Source of the DNA: Aldrovandia affinis | Taxonomy: Eukaryota > Chordata > Actinopteri > Notacanthiformes > Halosauridae | Assembly (NCBI GenBank): GCA_029706075.1 | Contig: JAINUG010000039.1 | Span: forward strand, 5,770,001-5,834,000 | Direction of reading: 5' to 3' | DNA length: 64,000 nucleotides | Shown here: one piece after another, positions 1-10,148 of the stretch | Layout of the letters: each line of letters opens with the position of its first letter | Numbering within the stretch: the first letter of the stretch is position 1 | The notes under the pieces: generated by a model | What the model was told of the DNA's origin: nothing | The model's database searches: none | What the model saw: only the letters and a program-made list of their open reading frames with translations | Translations under genes and position numbers: made by a program

Positions 1-99
1 CCTGCACAAGCTGCACATGAAGTGTCCTCCAACTCAATCTTTAATACGAGGTCGCTGTCAATAAGAAATTTTTTTGTCTGAATTCACTACTGACAAGAG

Positions 100-272
100 T
101 CCAGATTTTCTGGATAAGAGCATCTGCTAAATGCCTAAAATCTGTAGTGTTTCCCTGTGTCTCAGACTCTTTCTCTGTAGTGTTTCCCTGTGTCTCAGAC
201 TCTCTCTCTGTAGTGTCTCCCTGTGTCTCAGACTCTTTCTCTGTAGTGTCTCCCTGTGTCTCAGACTCTTTC
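100..272. repeat. 33-bp minisatellite, first array (about 4 units), with a SINE-tail fragment at its left edge
   Basis: About four units of the 33-bp repeat (plus strand reads tctccctgtgtctcagactc plus 13 bases) occupy 140-272. The phrase ctggataagagcatctgcta just before it (about 113-132) is the familiar 3' tail of fish SINE-like repeats. The same phrase borders the next array at 437-475, so a SINE-like piece (273-475) appears to split what was one array. The repeat is open in several frames on both strands because its length is a multiple of three. On the minus strand it reads the 11-mer KSLRHRETLQR. Confidence 0.85.
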
Positions 273-475
273 TGAAAAAAATAAAAAATAAAAATTCACT
301 AACCTTTTCCTTCCCGGTGTTACAGGTATGGTATGCAGATGCCTGCAATGATGTCTATTGCTGTATTCCTGCACTGATCTCGTGCGCTAACTATGATTGT
401 TCCTACCATGTATTGATGCACATCTTGTAAGTCGCTCTGGATAAGAGCATCTGCTAAATGCTTAAAATGTAAAAT
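273..475 (+). repeat. SINE-like insertion between two blocks of the 33-bp minisatellite
   Basis: The interval begins with an A-rich stretch and ends with gtcgctctggataagagcat followed by ctgctaaatgc, the conserved 3' end of a repeat common in teleost genomes. It is flanked on both sides by 33-bp repeat units. Family assignment is by recognition of the tail only. Confidence 0.5.
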
Positions 476-728
476 GTTTCCCTGTGTCTCAGACTCTTTC
501 TCTGTAGTGTCTCCCTGTGTCTCAGACTCTTTCTCTGTAGTGTCTCCCTGTGTCTCAGACTCTTTCTCTGTAGTGTCTCCCTGTGTCTCAGACTCTTTCT
601 CTGTAGTATCTCCCTGTGTCTCAGACTCTTTCTCTGTAGTATCTCCCTGTGTCTCAGACTCTTTCTCTGTAGTGCTTCCCTGTGTCTCATCTCCATTCTT
701 TCATCAATAAGTCCACTCTGGGGTGATT
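454..728 (-). CDS. Unit 1 terminal tail exon made of 11-residue repeats (CD2/SLAM-like receptor family)
   Basis: Last exon of the unit 1 receptor, minus strand. The acceptor is the AG at 730-729 (attctgtaat on plus). In phase 1 the exon reads ESPQSGLIDERMEM and then runs straight into seven copies of an 11-residue repeat, KSLRHRE(T/I)LQR, ending at a stop at 454. The first 14 codons match the start of the unit 4 tail exon (ESLSQGGPIDERVEM), so this is the same exon with its body replaced by minisatellite. The peptide is rich in alternating charges (K/R/H/E) and would be cytoplasmic. Frame choice rests on the phase-1 acceptor; the same DNA is also open in a second frame (ESETQGDTTEK) that resembles the repeat used in unit 4. 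Because the unit 1 C2 exon is frameshifted, the gene may be dead and this exon untranslated. Confidence 0.5.
476..690. repeat. 33-bp minisatellite, second array (about 6.5 units)
   Basis: Near-identical head-to-tail 33-bp units, differing by single bases (tagtgtctccc versus tagtatctccc). They lie inside the unit 1 terminal exon and keep the reading frame. Confidence 0.92.
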
Positions 729-2488
729 CTGTAATAAAATAAGATATATGATGTGAATAATAATAATAATGAAATCCCCCAAACTAGTAAGTGAGAGGTT
801 TTGAGATTCAAATGAGCAAAACACAAACATTCAAATGAGCAGAAAACCTTTAACTTTTAACATATGCACTACCAACGTATTCCCGCACACAACTTTGACA
901 CCTGCTACAGTACTGTAGCTATGTTGGTCAACTGCACTTTTAACAACATGTAGGCTACTCACTACTGGGCACAGGCAGCTTGCTTAGGATTCAGACCTTC
1001 TCTCAGACAGCCTAATCTGTCTGCTTTAAATCGTAGTCGTAATCACCACTGCACTACCACTGGTTACAACCAGTTCTCTCCAATAGTATAATTCATACTG
1101 TTAAGAGGGGTAATAGTGGACTGCTATGATAAGAATATATTATATTATTTTAAATAATACAATATAATATAGGATTATATTATATATAACCTTTAACTTC
1201 TCACTTAAAACATAGCTTTAGGATTTAATTTCCAGAGTTTTTACACCAGAATGTGACATTATATTAAAGATGCATGATGCAACATTTCCACATACATACA
1301 ATAGCCTGGTAGCCTGGGGCTACTAATCAGTCGCAAATGAACAGTTCGGGCTAGCATCGTCTGCTGACTGGTTGCCCAGTTTGGCTAGCACTTTCCCATA
1401 TTTCGTTTTTTTTTGTATAGTCGTAAATGTCAGAAATATATATAAGAACGGTGTTAAAGTTTCACACCAGGGACGCTATTTCCCCGCATGTCTGTGGTTT
1501 ACAGCCATATACTATGGATAGCTATGCTGCTGCTGTGTTGGCTGTGTCACTCCAGCCCTCCAGGCTGCCATGGAGGAATGGTCGACACGGAATGCTTGAA
1601 CTATCGATAAACTAACTTAAATGTAACGTTAGGCATATTTAATCTAAAACGTAAATAAGTTTACAACTGAAGGTGAGAAAAGCACCACACCACAGTTAAT
1701 TTGTTCAAACTCGAACAACCCGACAAGTTTACCACAAACATGAATAAAAAACGGACATCGGTGCTACGACTGCGTAGAGTTCATCCGTGGATTGTTCTCT
1801 GTCGCATTGTTAACGATTGGGTCCATTTCAATAAAATCTCTGATTGAAAAAGTTTTCTTACAGATTTTTTATAAAAGGTAAGGTTTGATTTCTCGTTCTC
1901 TTGTGGTTCATTCGCTGATGTTTCAACTGTATGACACGTTTGCTGTTCGGCACTCCCCTCGTGGTGATAGGAGCTTCGGGCTAGCAACTTACCAGCTGTA
2001 AATGGTCTCTATGTACCTTCAAGGCTGCATGTCCTACCCTTACCTCTCACCTGCCAAATACATCCCAAATACATTCTGTACTCAATTTGTTCTTCTGTTC
2101 CGTCTTTCTCTCTCTCTTTCTCTGTCCCTCTCTCTCAATTACTCTCTCTATGTACATCTTGTTCTCTTTGTTTCATTGGTCTAAATAATTGGTTTTTATT
2201 TTCCTGTCTTTTTATTTTGAGGGGAAATGTGTTATATGTAAAGGTGTTTTGTTTTTGTCTCCTTTAGTGTTTTAATACAGCAGCTTCAAAGGTCTCTCTC
2301 GCTTCCTCCCTCCTCTCTCTCTGTGTATCGTGTTCTCTCTCTCTCACATGCTATCTGAGCAACAAGTGCACCTGCATTCAAGATGCCAAGATATTCCCAG
2401 GAATATTTTAATGTTACCTGCTGGTTCTCTGTACTTACCTGCCTGACTCCTTCATTAAGAATGGTAACTGCTTGTTTTCTGTACTTAC
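729..2488 (-). other. Unit 1 intron, homologous to 58.72-61.75 kb
   Basis: No coding exon recognised. Segments such as agcctggggctactaatcag (about 1310) recur at 59175 in unit 4, and 1778-1990 resembles 59395-59600, showing a large paralogous segment. It holds an AT-rich patch (1130-1190) and a CT microsatellite (2105-2150). The linker exons found in units 2 and 3 are not visible here. Confidence 0.6.
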
Positions 2489-2632
2489 CTGCCTGACTCT
2501 CTTCCTGTGAGATTCCAACTCTGCTATCAGCTGTTCTGTGAGGCTCAGTCAGTGTCTTCATCTGATGCTCATCACAGGTTTTATTTGGGCTGAAGATTTT
2601 TTCTAACTTCTTTGCTTTTTCCTGTACAGTTG
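2489..2632 (-). CDS. Unit 1 cytoplasmic exon (144 nt, phase 1-1)
   Basis: Internal cytoplasmic-tail exon of the receptor family. The acceptor has a good pyrimidine tract (ttcctttgtgtctacag on minus) and the donor is GCAG|gtaagtac. The 48 codons include FSPNKTCDEHQ, LTEPHRT and VGISQEESQ. The same 144-nt exon is at 25015-25158 and 61749-61892, and a 123-nt version is at 31483-31605. In this copy the tyrosine segment present in unit 4 reads KKLEKIF, so the tyrosine is lost. Upstream sequence to 2790 is also open in all four units (…KKDQVFICEPPHMYT…), so a longer exon starting at another phase-1 AG cannot be excluded. No known domain recognised. Confidence 0.6.
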
Positions 2633-2889
2633 CTGTAGACACAAAGGAAATGTTCCTGCATGTGCTGGGTACAGTATACATGTGAGGGGGCTCACAGATG
2701 AATACTTGATCCTTCTTTACATTGTGGCCTGGATTCAATCTGCATTTGTCCTTAGGAGACAATTGAGACAAACTCACCAAACTTTTTAAAGAAAACATGT
2801 CAATTTAATTTCAATTCAAGTTAAGGTCACATGTTGATTTAATCCAGGTCTGTGTTTTTATGGGGGCAGTTAATATTGAGTCATTGACC

Positions 2890-2940
2890 GATATATACAC
2901 TACTATGATCTAAACCTTTTGACCGGTAGTGTATATATTG
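2890..2940. repeat. Small Tc1-like terminal palindrome
   Basis: The sequence tatatacactac … gaccggtagtgtatatat is a short inverted repeat resembling the tip of a fish Tc1-family ITR (acactaccggtcaaaagtt). No body or partner end seen. Confidence 0.4.
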
Positions 2941-3299
2941 GTCACCATTTTCCAGTTTTTACAGAAATTTAAGCAGATCAAGTCCAGTGAATAACCTGAA
3001 ATGGTACAAAGGTAAGTGGTAAGCTGCCAGAGGTATTTAAAAAAATGGCTTAGGTTCCCAAAAACTGAAAAATAAAGAAGAAACAACCGAAAAACACACA
3101 GAAATGTATGGTTATGCCTTGCTAAAGGTTTATTTAAATCTAGCAAGAAAGCAATGCAGTAAATATCAATTAGCCAATCTTGCAAGACAACAGTGGCTGT
3201 TTTGCAAGATTGAACTGTATTTGCAATTCACATTCCATTGGCACAAGGGTGCATTGTAACACACTGTCACTTCAAATTGTGTTTTAGTGTTTTTAAATA

Positions 3300-3575
3300 A
3301 ACAAACCTGGGGCCCAGCCTGTGCTTGTGGTGAGACCCTTTACCAACTGAGCCACTGTATAGGGCCCAGCCTGCACTCGTGGTGAGAACATTTACCAACT
3401 GAGTCACTCTACAGGGCCAAGACTGCTCGTGGTGAGAACATTTACCCACTGAGCCACTCTACAGGGCCAAGACTGCGCTTGTGGTGAGAACATTTACCCA
3501 CTGAGCCACTCTACAGGGCCAAGACTGCGCTCGTGGTGAGAACATTTACCAACTGAGCCACTCTGGAGCCCCTAC
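3300..3575. repeat. About 52-bp minisatellite, unit 1 copy (5 units)
   Basis: Tandem units reading gggcccagcctgcactcgtg, then gtgagaacatttaccaactg, then agccactctaca. The same array follows the 144-nt exon in units 2 (26340-26515), 3 (32690-32910) and 4 (63095-63400). It therefore predates the unit duplication but differs in copy number between units. The segment accaactgagccactct looks like the D-arm side of a tRNA, suggesting a tRNA-related origin, but no tRNA fold is present. Confidence 0.85.
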
Positions 3576-3917
3576 TAATACAGTTTTGTCCCAGATTCAG
3601 AAATATATTCTTTATCTTATTTTCTATCATTTACTCTACAAATACACGAATACATCCGGTAGCCCCAATATCCTGAAAATAGGAGGAAATGGGCTTCTTA
3701 AGTTGCCCTAGGTTGAGTGCTATTGTCATCATAATCTTCCACAGCATTGGAGAGCCCTACACCCCTTGTAGAAACAGGGTGTGTAGGATTTTGGGCCTAT
3801 TACCATTGCACAAAGAAAACAAGAACAATGGTGATGAGAGTGTATATACTGTTGTACGGAATCTGTTATTTGATTGATGCTGCTCTTTTGAGGCACTATT
3901 TTTCTATTTTTGGTATA

Positions 3918-5510
3918 CAGTGGGGAAAATAAGTATTTCACCCCCTGCTGATTTTGTGAGTTTGCCCCCTTACAAAGAAAGGAACGGTCTATAATTTTCA
4001 TGGTAGGTTCATCTTAACAGTGAGAGACAGAATATATAAAAATCCCAGAAAATCACATTATATGAATTTTAAACATTTATTTGTGTTTTATTGAGGAAAA
4101 TAAGTATTTCACCCCCTACCAACCAGCAAGAATTCTGGCTCCCACAGACCGGTTATGTGACCAGGAGGCACACAGATTAGTCCTCTTACTTAATTAGTAC
4201 TCCTAATTAAGTACTTGTTACCTGTATAAAAGACACCTGTCCACAGAATCAATCAATGAATCAGATTCCAACCTCTCCACAATGGGCAAGACCAAAGAAT
4301 TGTCTAAGGACATCAGGGCAAAATTGTAGACCTGCACAAGACTGGAATGGGCTACAAGACCATTGGCAAGCAGCTTGGTGAGAAGGAGTCAACTGTTGGT
4401 GCGATAATTAGAAAATGGAAGAAACACCAATTGACCATCAATCTCCCTCGGTCTGGGGCTCCACGCAAGATCTCACCTCGTGGAGTGAACCTGATCACGA
4501 GAAAGGTGAGGGAACAACCCAGAACTACACGGCTGGAGCTTGTTGATGACCTCAAGGCAGCTGGGACCACAGTCACCAAGATGACCATTGGTAACACACT
4601 ACGCCGTAATGGATTGAAATCCTGTAGTGCCCGCAAGGTCCCCCTGCTCAAGAAGGCACATGTACAGGCCCGTCTGAAGTTTGCCAATGAGCACCTGGAT
4701 GATTCAGAGGAGGGTTGGGAGAAAGTGCTGTGGTCAGATGAGACTAAAATCGAGCTCTTTGGCATCAACTCGACTCGCCGTGTTTGGAGGAAGAAAAAAA
4801 GCTGCCTTGGACCCCAAGAACACCATCCCCACCGTCAAGCATGGCGGTGGAAACATTATGCTTTGGGGCTGTTTCTCTGCTAAGGGGACAGGACGACTTC
4901 ACCGGATCGAGGGGAGGATGAATGTACCAGGAAATCTTGGGTGAGAACCTCCTTCCCTTAGCCAGGACAATGAAAATGGGTCGTGGATGGGTGTTCCAGC
5001 ATGACAATGACCCAAAGCATACAGCTAAGGCAACAAAGGAGTGGCTCAAGAAGAAGCACATTAAGGTCATGGAGTGGCCTAGTCAGTCTCCGGACCTTAA
5101 TCCTATAGAGAATCTGTGGAGGGAGCTGAAGCTTCGAGTTGCCAAGCGACAACCTACAAACCCTAAGGATTTGGAGAGGATCTGCAAAGAGGAGTGGGCC
5201 AAAATCCCTCCTGGGATCTGCGCAAACTTGGTGACCAACTACAAGAAACGTCTGACCGCTGTGCTTGCCAACAAGGGTTTCTCCACCAAGTACTGAGTCA
5301 TGTTTTGCTAGGGGGTGAAATACTTATTTTCCTCAATAAAACACAAATAAATGTTTAAAATTCATATAATGTGATTTTCTGGGATTTTTTTAATATTCTG
5401 TCTCTCACTGTTAAGATGAACCTACCATGAAAATTATAGACCGTTCCTTTCTTTGTAAGGGGGCAAACTCACAAAATCAGCAGGGGGTGAAATACTTATT
5501 TTCCCCACTG
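3918..5510 (+). mobile_element. Tc1/mariner transposon with near-perfect ITRs, TA target duplication
   Basis: Starts cagtggggaaaataagtatt and ends with its complement. It is flanked by TA (3916-3917 and 5511-5512). The left (3918-4128) and right (5309-5510) ITRs are almost identical over about 0.2 kb, and each contains an outer and an inner copy of gaaaataagtatttcacccc, the IR/DR layout of Tc1-type fish elements. It lies between the unit 1 minisatellite and the small tail exons. Confidence 0.93.
4282..5296 (+). pseudogene. Tc1-type transposase pseudogene (DD34E), multiple frameshifts
   Basis: The product would be a DNA transposase that cuts and pastes the element by binding the ITRs. The start ATG at 4282 leads into [12 protein letters not shown] and then a stop at 4327-4329 after a frame loss. 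Reading continues from about 4340 with the helix-turn-helix region ([12 protein letters not shown]…), WSDETK (first Asp, about 4735), a further shift near 4790-4800 before [16 protein letters not shown], and a third near 4915. It ends with [11 protein letters not shown] (second Asp, about 5005), [11 protein letters not shown] (Glu, about 5110) and a stop at 5294-5296. All three catalytic residues and the length (about 340 codons) fit the family, but at least three frame breaks make it non-functional. Confidence 0.92.
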
Positions 5511-5512
5511 TA

Positions 5513-6047
5513 TGTGTAATTACTGTGAAACAACTACTGAGAGTCCAAGACAAGTTTCCCCACGGGGACAAATAAAGTATATCGTATCATATACAGTAAG
5601 CTACCATATGAAAAAACGTATCACTAGATAGCAAGTTATAGCAGAACATTAAAGTTTTTCCTCTCTTGCCCGACCACTTGCCAGAAGTGCGTAACCAATC
5701 AGCGATAAACAGTGCTGTTAGTTCTGCCCCCAAGGTCGTGTTTGGTAATCAACAACGAGAACTATGCGGAACTGGAACCTTGGCGAATGGAAACCCCAAA
5801 GTTCCCGTTTTCTAGTGCCAAAAAAGTAACAAAGGTTCTGGTTCTTGTTCGTTTTTTTTTGTACAATGGAAAAGGGGCCTTTGTTGTTACTCAGCTTTAA
5901 TGGATTAATTAAAGCTGTGTAACACAGAGTTAACTCACCTCACCTGGTTTGCTGGGTCTGAATTGGTTTATGATTTTAAAGATACAAAAAAAAACCACCC
6001 TGTGTCTCTCCAAGGGCAAGAGTGCAAACTACTGTTATACAGCTTAC
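5513..6047 (-). other. Unit 1 intron remnant, no gene seen
   Basis: Part of the stretch, ttactcagctt(t/c)aatgga and what follows (about 5887-6040), recurs at 33173 and 63638 in units 3 and 4. No exon is recognised up to the small tail exons. Confidence 0.5.
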
Positions 6048-6092
6048 CATAATTTCAAACTTCAAAGTCATTTTCTTTTGATATTGTCTTTT
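6048..6092 (-). pseudogene. Decayed copy of the 45-nt small tail exon (unit 1)
   Basis: Homologous codon by codon to the exon at 6176-6220 and exactly 45 nt long with an intact ATG|gtaag donor. The acceptor AG is changed to AT, and the phase-1 frame has an internal TGA after …KENDFEV. The equivalents at 33329-33373 and 63805-63849 are also broken. Confidence 0.45.
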
Positions 6093-6175
6093 ATGTAATA
6101 TAACAGTATGACTATGTATTATGACCACATATAAAATAATAGTAATAGTGTCATCATAATATTTTTGCAGCTTAC

Positions 6176-6220
6176 CATCAGGTCGAGCTTCAATGTCCTT
6201 TTCTTTTTGGCTTGTCGTTT
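6176..6220 (-). CDS. Unit 1 small tail exon (45 nt, phase 1-1)
   Basis: Acceptor acattatag, donor GATG|gtaagc on the minus strand. It encodes ETTSQKEKDIEARPD, a charged juxtamembrane cytoplasmic segment. It matches 33438-33482 (ETTSQKEKDIEAQSD) and 63944-63979. Phase 1 on both sides. Confidence 0.6.
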
Positions 6221-7374
6221 CTATAATGTAAAATTAGGATTATTATTATTAGTAGTAGCAATAGTGTATGTATTGTTGTTAGTGCTGCTGTAAGTAATGT
6301 TATTACTTATTACTCCCTGGCTGACTTGTGTAAACAGGAAGCTTAAACAAGGTCTACATTTCAACCAATTTATGCTTTGAGTGACGTGAAGTGTTGCGCC
6401 ACGTTTCGGGTTTTGAGCATTTACACTTTCTGCAACTTGGCGACAGCATTGCGTCATCTCTATGATAACCAGCCTGAGCAAACTGACATTTATTTATGTC
6501 GACAAAAGCAAAGATGGGTAATGTTAACAACGTTACAATGTATGAGGAAGCTGTGCTGGATTGGGCAGAGGAAGACACCGTTCTTCTTGATGTTTAGGCA
6601 GTCTTCCAACCTGTCTATTGACGTTCTGTTGGGGATGGAAGAGGAAGGTTTCTCGGGAGCGGTGGATGAGTGGGTCCGTGAGCATCAAGCACATCTTCAA
6701 GAGGCTCATCATTAAGCAAGGAGACAAATGGAGTAGGCAGGCTCATAGGAGGTATCAGGGAGCATTCTCTCAACAGGGTACGCTGCAGGTTGGTCAGTTA
6801 GTCGATTGTAATAATGATGCTTTTCAGGGGTGGCACAAGATTCAGGACCTATGGATGCCTGTTAAATTTTGGGTCTTAGCCCAGCCTGATTGCGGTAAGG
6901 CTGTCTACACTGTACTGTATTTCAGCTGATGGATCCCAACCACATAAAAATATACACAGGATGGAACTGAAACCTTGTGGCCCAGAGCCAGCTTTGCAAA
7001 GAACCTCAGAAGAATCAGAGTTTTTTTTGGAGTCTGGTGGTTGCAAGGTCTCCTCAGATGAGGAGGAGATGGATTCAGTGTGGATAGTGAGGGGACTCTG
7101 ACATGGAATAGCTCACAGACGAGCCCCCTCAATCTCTGGTGCGACCACGCTGATCCAGCAGGCAAACGACCAGGAGGCACTCCAATCCAATCTTCTGAGG
7201 TCAGTGGTGCAGAGGAGAGGTGGGGAGGATGGGGCTGAGGCTCAGGTAGTGGCACACACTAGTCAGCTTTGCTTAATAACTCTCAAAGCCATAGTTTCCA
7301 CTCTAGTTTTGGTGGGAAGGTCTAGCATACCAGGACTCTGCAGGTGTAATTGGTTAAACTTTTACTTTTATATA
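6221..7374. other. Unassigned stretch, probably an old insertion
   Basis: Trinucleotide-rich near 6240-6290. A short plus-strand phrase (MGNVNNVTMYEEAVLDWAEE, about 6515-6575) looks protein-like but is followed by stops, and I do not recognise it. The remaining frames are short and mutually shifted. This is where the unit 1 transmembrane exon would be expected; none was found. Confidence 0.4.
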
Positions 7375-7490
7375 ACATATGCCAGTAGTGAATGCATACA
7401 TTTTTCACTATATGCGGTCCCAATGGGAAACGAACCCATAACCTCAGCGTCATCAACGCCGTGCTCTACCAACTGAGCGACTGAACCACA
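7375..7490 (-). repeat. tRNA-derived SINE fragment
   Basis: On the minus strand it contains an A-box-like ctcagttggtagagcac and a B-box-like gggttcgtttccc, i.e. a pol III promoter half. The segment agtagtgaatgcatacattt is shared with 19233-19260 and 50515-50540. Too degenerate for a real tRNA. Confidence 0.6.
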
Positions 7491-8769
7491 TAAGTGTAAC
7501 ATGCGGAATGCGATGAGTTACAGTAGGCGTCAGTGTTCGTAGGATTATGGCGCTGATGTCAGCTCGGTAATCAGTTTATATTTGTGGGCTGCCTAGTATG
7601 GCAGCGTCCTTTGTTTACGCCATCAGGAAGGTAGCACTGAAAGCCAGGTTCCTGGTGCTGCTGTAAGTAGTTTTTACCATGATACTTGTGCTGCCTTAAA
7701 TTAAATTATTTACAGTATGGTGGGAAGCCCAGAGTACTAATTGATGCAAATGGTGCATATATAGGGTGGAACGGAGACGAAAGAGCACTAGTTTTCCACT
7801 TCAGTCCTATTGACAATGCGTGGAATTTTGGGTATGTCTTATATGTATATTCTTTGTTATGTATTTGTAATCTTATTTATATCCAATCCTACGGGTGTTT
7901 GCAATCTGGTGATGAATGTCATGTTTTGATTTAGGTGACTGTTGTGCAGGTTGATGCAACCTATTGTAATTGATGTGCAAGTGCGTCAGGTTCATGAATG
8001 CAAGATTTGGCCTATGTCACTGTTTTATATCCACCTGTGAGAATTTATACCTGATCTAATAATACAAAGACCCCAGTATTTCCACATTGTAACCGTGCAT
8101 TTGTCATACTTAATAACAAACAGAATTAATTTCCACATTAGTCTGTGTGCCTCTATCAACGAGGGTGAACTGCACTGTTTAAGCAGTCTCTACATGTATA
8201 ACTCACTGCCATTTAATTTAAGTCAATAAGTCAATACATCAATATTGAACTAGAGGCTTGAATAGTTCATTGTCGGTTATATGATATTACTGCTCCCAGC
8301 AAGCTGGCTCATCACCTGCTTCAGTTGTTAAATGTTCTTTTGCACTATTTATCTAACTAGAGGTCAAGATAGAAGGTCATTGTTGTATTCCTTTTATATA
8401 TACTCCTCGTATGATATAAATCATGGCAATATTTTAGTTTGTTGAGATTAGAAGAAAGCTTGGCAAATAACTTGCTATTTAGCTTAATTTCAGTTAGTAA
8501 AATTACATAGGTAATGTGTTAATACATTTTAGTACTCATATATATTTCACTCTTTTTGTATAAATAAATACATCAGCATTGAACTGGAGGATTGAATCGT
8601 TTTTAGCAGAGTTATTACTACCACTAGCCAGCTTGCTCACCTTGTTTCAGTGAAAGCAAAATTTTGGTTTAGGTAACTAAGTGACCTCTGCATGCTAATC
8701 AATATGATATGTTCATAACTTATAAGTTACATATTCAGAACAAAACAGCCCCCCCACAGCCTCCTCAGC
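7491..8769. other. No gene seen; AT-rich intronic sequence
   Basis: Scattered short frames only. A 7690-7830 plus-strand frame (…RVLIDANGAYIGWNGDERAL…) is too short to assign. Confidence 0.4.
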
Positions 8770-8774
8770 CTTAT

Positions 8775-9005
8775 AGGGCATTACATTACATTACATTACC
8801 GGCATTTAGCAGACGCACTTATCCAGTGCGGCTTAGTTTACATTTCTTTACAATCCATTTATACAGCTGGATATTAACTAAAGCAATTCAGGTTAAGTAC
8901 CTTGCTCAAGGGTACAACAGTAGTGTCCCACCTGGGGATTGAACCTACAACTTTAACGTTACAAGCCCAGTTCCCTAACCATTATACCACACTGCCGCCT
9001 GCCGC
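8775..9005 (+). repeat. Fish SINE-like repeat
   Basis: Starts with tandem attac units followed by cggcatttagcagacgcact, then ggttaagtaccttgctcaag and cccacctggggattgaacct, and ends with taaccattataccacactgc. This is a familiar dispersed teleost repeat with a tRNA-like 3' half. Confidence 0.75.
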
Positions 9006-9139
9006 GGCACCAGCCGCCCCTAATAAAAATGTACAGTAAGCTTTGTCTCATGAGTACTGGTTGAGTGGATGAGTGCTGCTGCTAAGCAGGTAAATACTGT
9101 AATAGTGACCAGTCCCTACATCGGGTGTGTGGGCGTTAC

Positions 9140-9386
9140 CTTGTGCAGGGAAGCAGCTCTTTACAGGAAAGTCCTCTCTGTTCTCACTCACGGGGTTCTT
9201 CACTACACAGGTGTAGATTGAATCAGAGCTCTGACTCTCCTCTCTCCTGATCTGTAAGTTGTACTCTGACTGATCCTGTATGTCAGGCCCCTCCCAACTG
9301 TACTGAGCCAGTGGGCTCTGGTCTCCAACACACAGCAAGGTTACTGCTGTTAACCTGGCAAATCACTGCTGGTTTATCCAGAGTGT
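9140..9386 (-). pseudogene. Unit 1 C2-type Ig domain exon, frameshifted
   Basis: Second Ig domain of a CD2/SLAM-family receptor. The borders match the intact paralogue at 34467-34721 (acceptor catgtag|ACACTCTGG, donor CACAAG|gtaacg), but this exon is 247 nt instead of 255. Eight bases are missing near 9345 between CQVN and the VTLLC segment, which shifts the frame. Downstream of the deletion the coding sequence is preserved: GDQSPLAQYSWEGP, YTCVVKNPVSENRE and FPVKSCFPAQ, with the cysteines expected of the SLAM-family D2 domain. Either this gene is inactive or the deletion is an assembly or allelic variant. Confidence 0.8.
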
Positions 9387-9857
9387 CTACATGGGAAACA
9401 AATCATTGATGTTTATGATGCAGGACAGCAATTTCAGTTATTTAAAATATCCAGATGTACATATTCACAAATGATCAGTTAAAATGGTTGTATTCATTTA
9501 ATTTTGTGAAGAGAAAATGAAACTCTACTCAGCTTCCAGAAAAGTGGACCCGGGAGAAACAATGCCTAAACACAGACTGGAATAAAACACAAATAACTCC
9601 ACACAGACACTTGAGGGACATTTTGATTAACACATCTGCTGCAGAGACACCTGGTTGTCACTGGCCAGCTGATCTCATGTACAGTACAGATCTAGGATAC
9701 ATTTTAGTGCTTACTGTATAAATTGTCTTGGTGCTGAACTGTTTGCATTGGACAGCTGGAACTGTACAGAACATCATTCGCACTGGACCAACTTGCATTT
9801 CATCTGTCCACATGGGATCCACACCTTCAGACACACTCACTCACTTTTCCTACTCAC

Positions 9858-10148
9858 CAATGATCTCCACTCTATAATCATAGTACATTATTATTCCAGC
9901 CTTCAGCAGCTCTGCATTGTACTGCCCGCTGTCTCCCTTTGTGAGGTGTGTGAGAGTGAGGTCTCCCGTCATTTTATCCAATATTGTGTGTCCCTTGAAT
10001 TGCCTATATGCAGTCATCTCATGAGCCTCATATTGAAGTACTATGTCTCTATTGTGAGTCCAGGTAATCTCATCTGGAGGGTCCTTGGCATTTGGTTTAA
10101 GTGTGATGTTCCCATTAACCTGGCCATAGAACTCAGCTATTAATTCAC
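9858..10148 (-). CDS. Unit 1 V-like Ig domain exon (CD2/SLAM family D1)
   Basis: The membrane-distal ligand-binding Ig domain of a CD2/SLAM-type receptor. The exon is 291 nt, phase 1-1, with acceptor tgttttgcag and donor ATTG|gtgag, exactly the same length as the unit 3 exon. Translation begins GELIAEFYGQVNGNITLK and contains the C-strand Trp (DEITWTHNRDIVLQY) and the D-x-G-x-Y motif (TKGDSGQYNAEL). It has no cysteines, a hallmark of CD2, CD48 and SLAM D1 domains. NIT is a potential N-glycosylation site. The exon is open throughout although its partner C2 exon is broken. No signal-peptide exon was found upstream, where a LINE and a gypsy element now sit. Confidence 0.75.

Noticed and set aside
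476..690. CRISPR-like array
   Set aside because: Units are contiguous without unique spacers, and the genome is eukaryotic; it is a minisatellite.
131..710. Plus-strand SVSLCLRLF / SVVSPCVSDSF repeat frames
   Set aside because: Antisense of the same minisatellite in other frames.
2286..2798. Full 170-codon minus frame as a single exon
   Set aside because: The phase at its upstream AG does not fit the neighbouring exons, and it reads through a good GTAAGT donor at 2489. A 144-nt exon with a strong acceptor fits phase and length in all units.
4347..5296. Tc1 transposase as an active gene
   Set aside because: At least three frame breaks, including an early stop at 4327.
7375..7490. tRNA gene on the minus strand
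   Set aside because: A and B boxes are recognisable but stems do not pair and the 3' end continues into SINE sequence.
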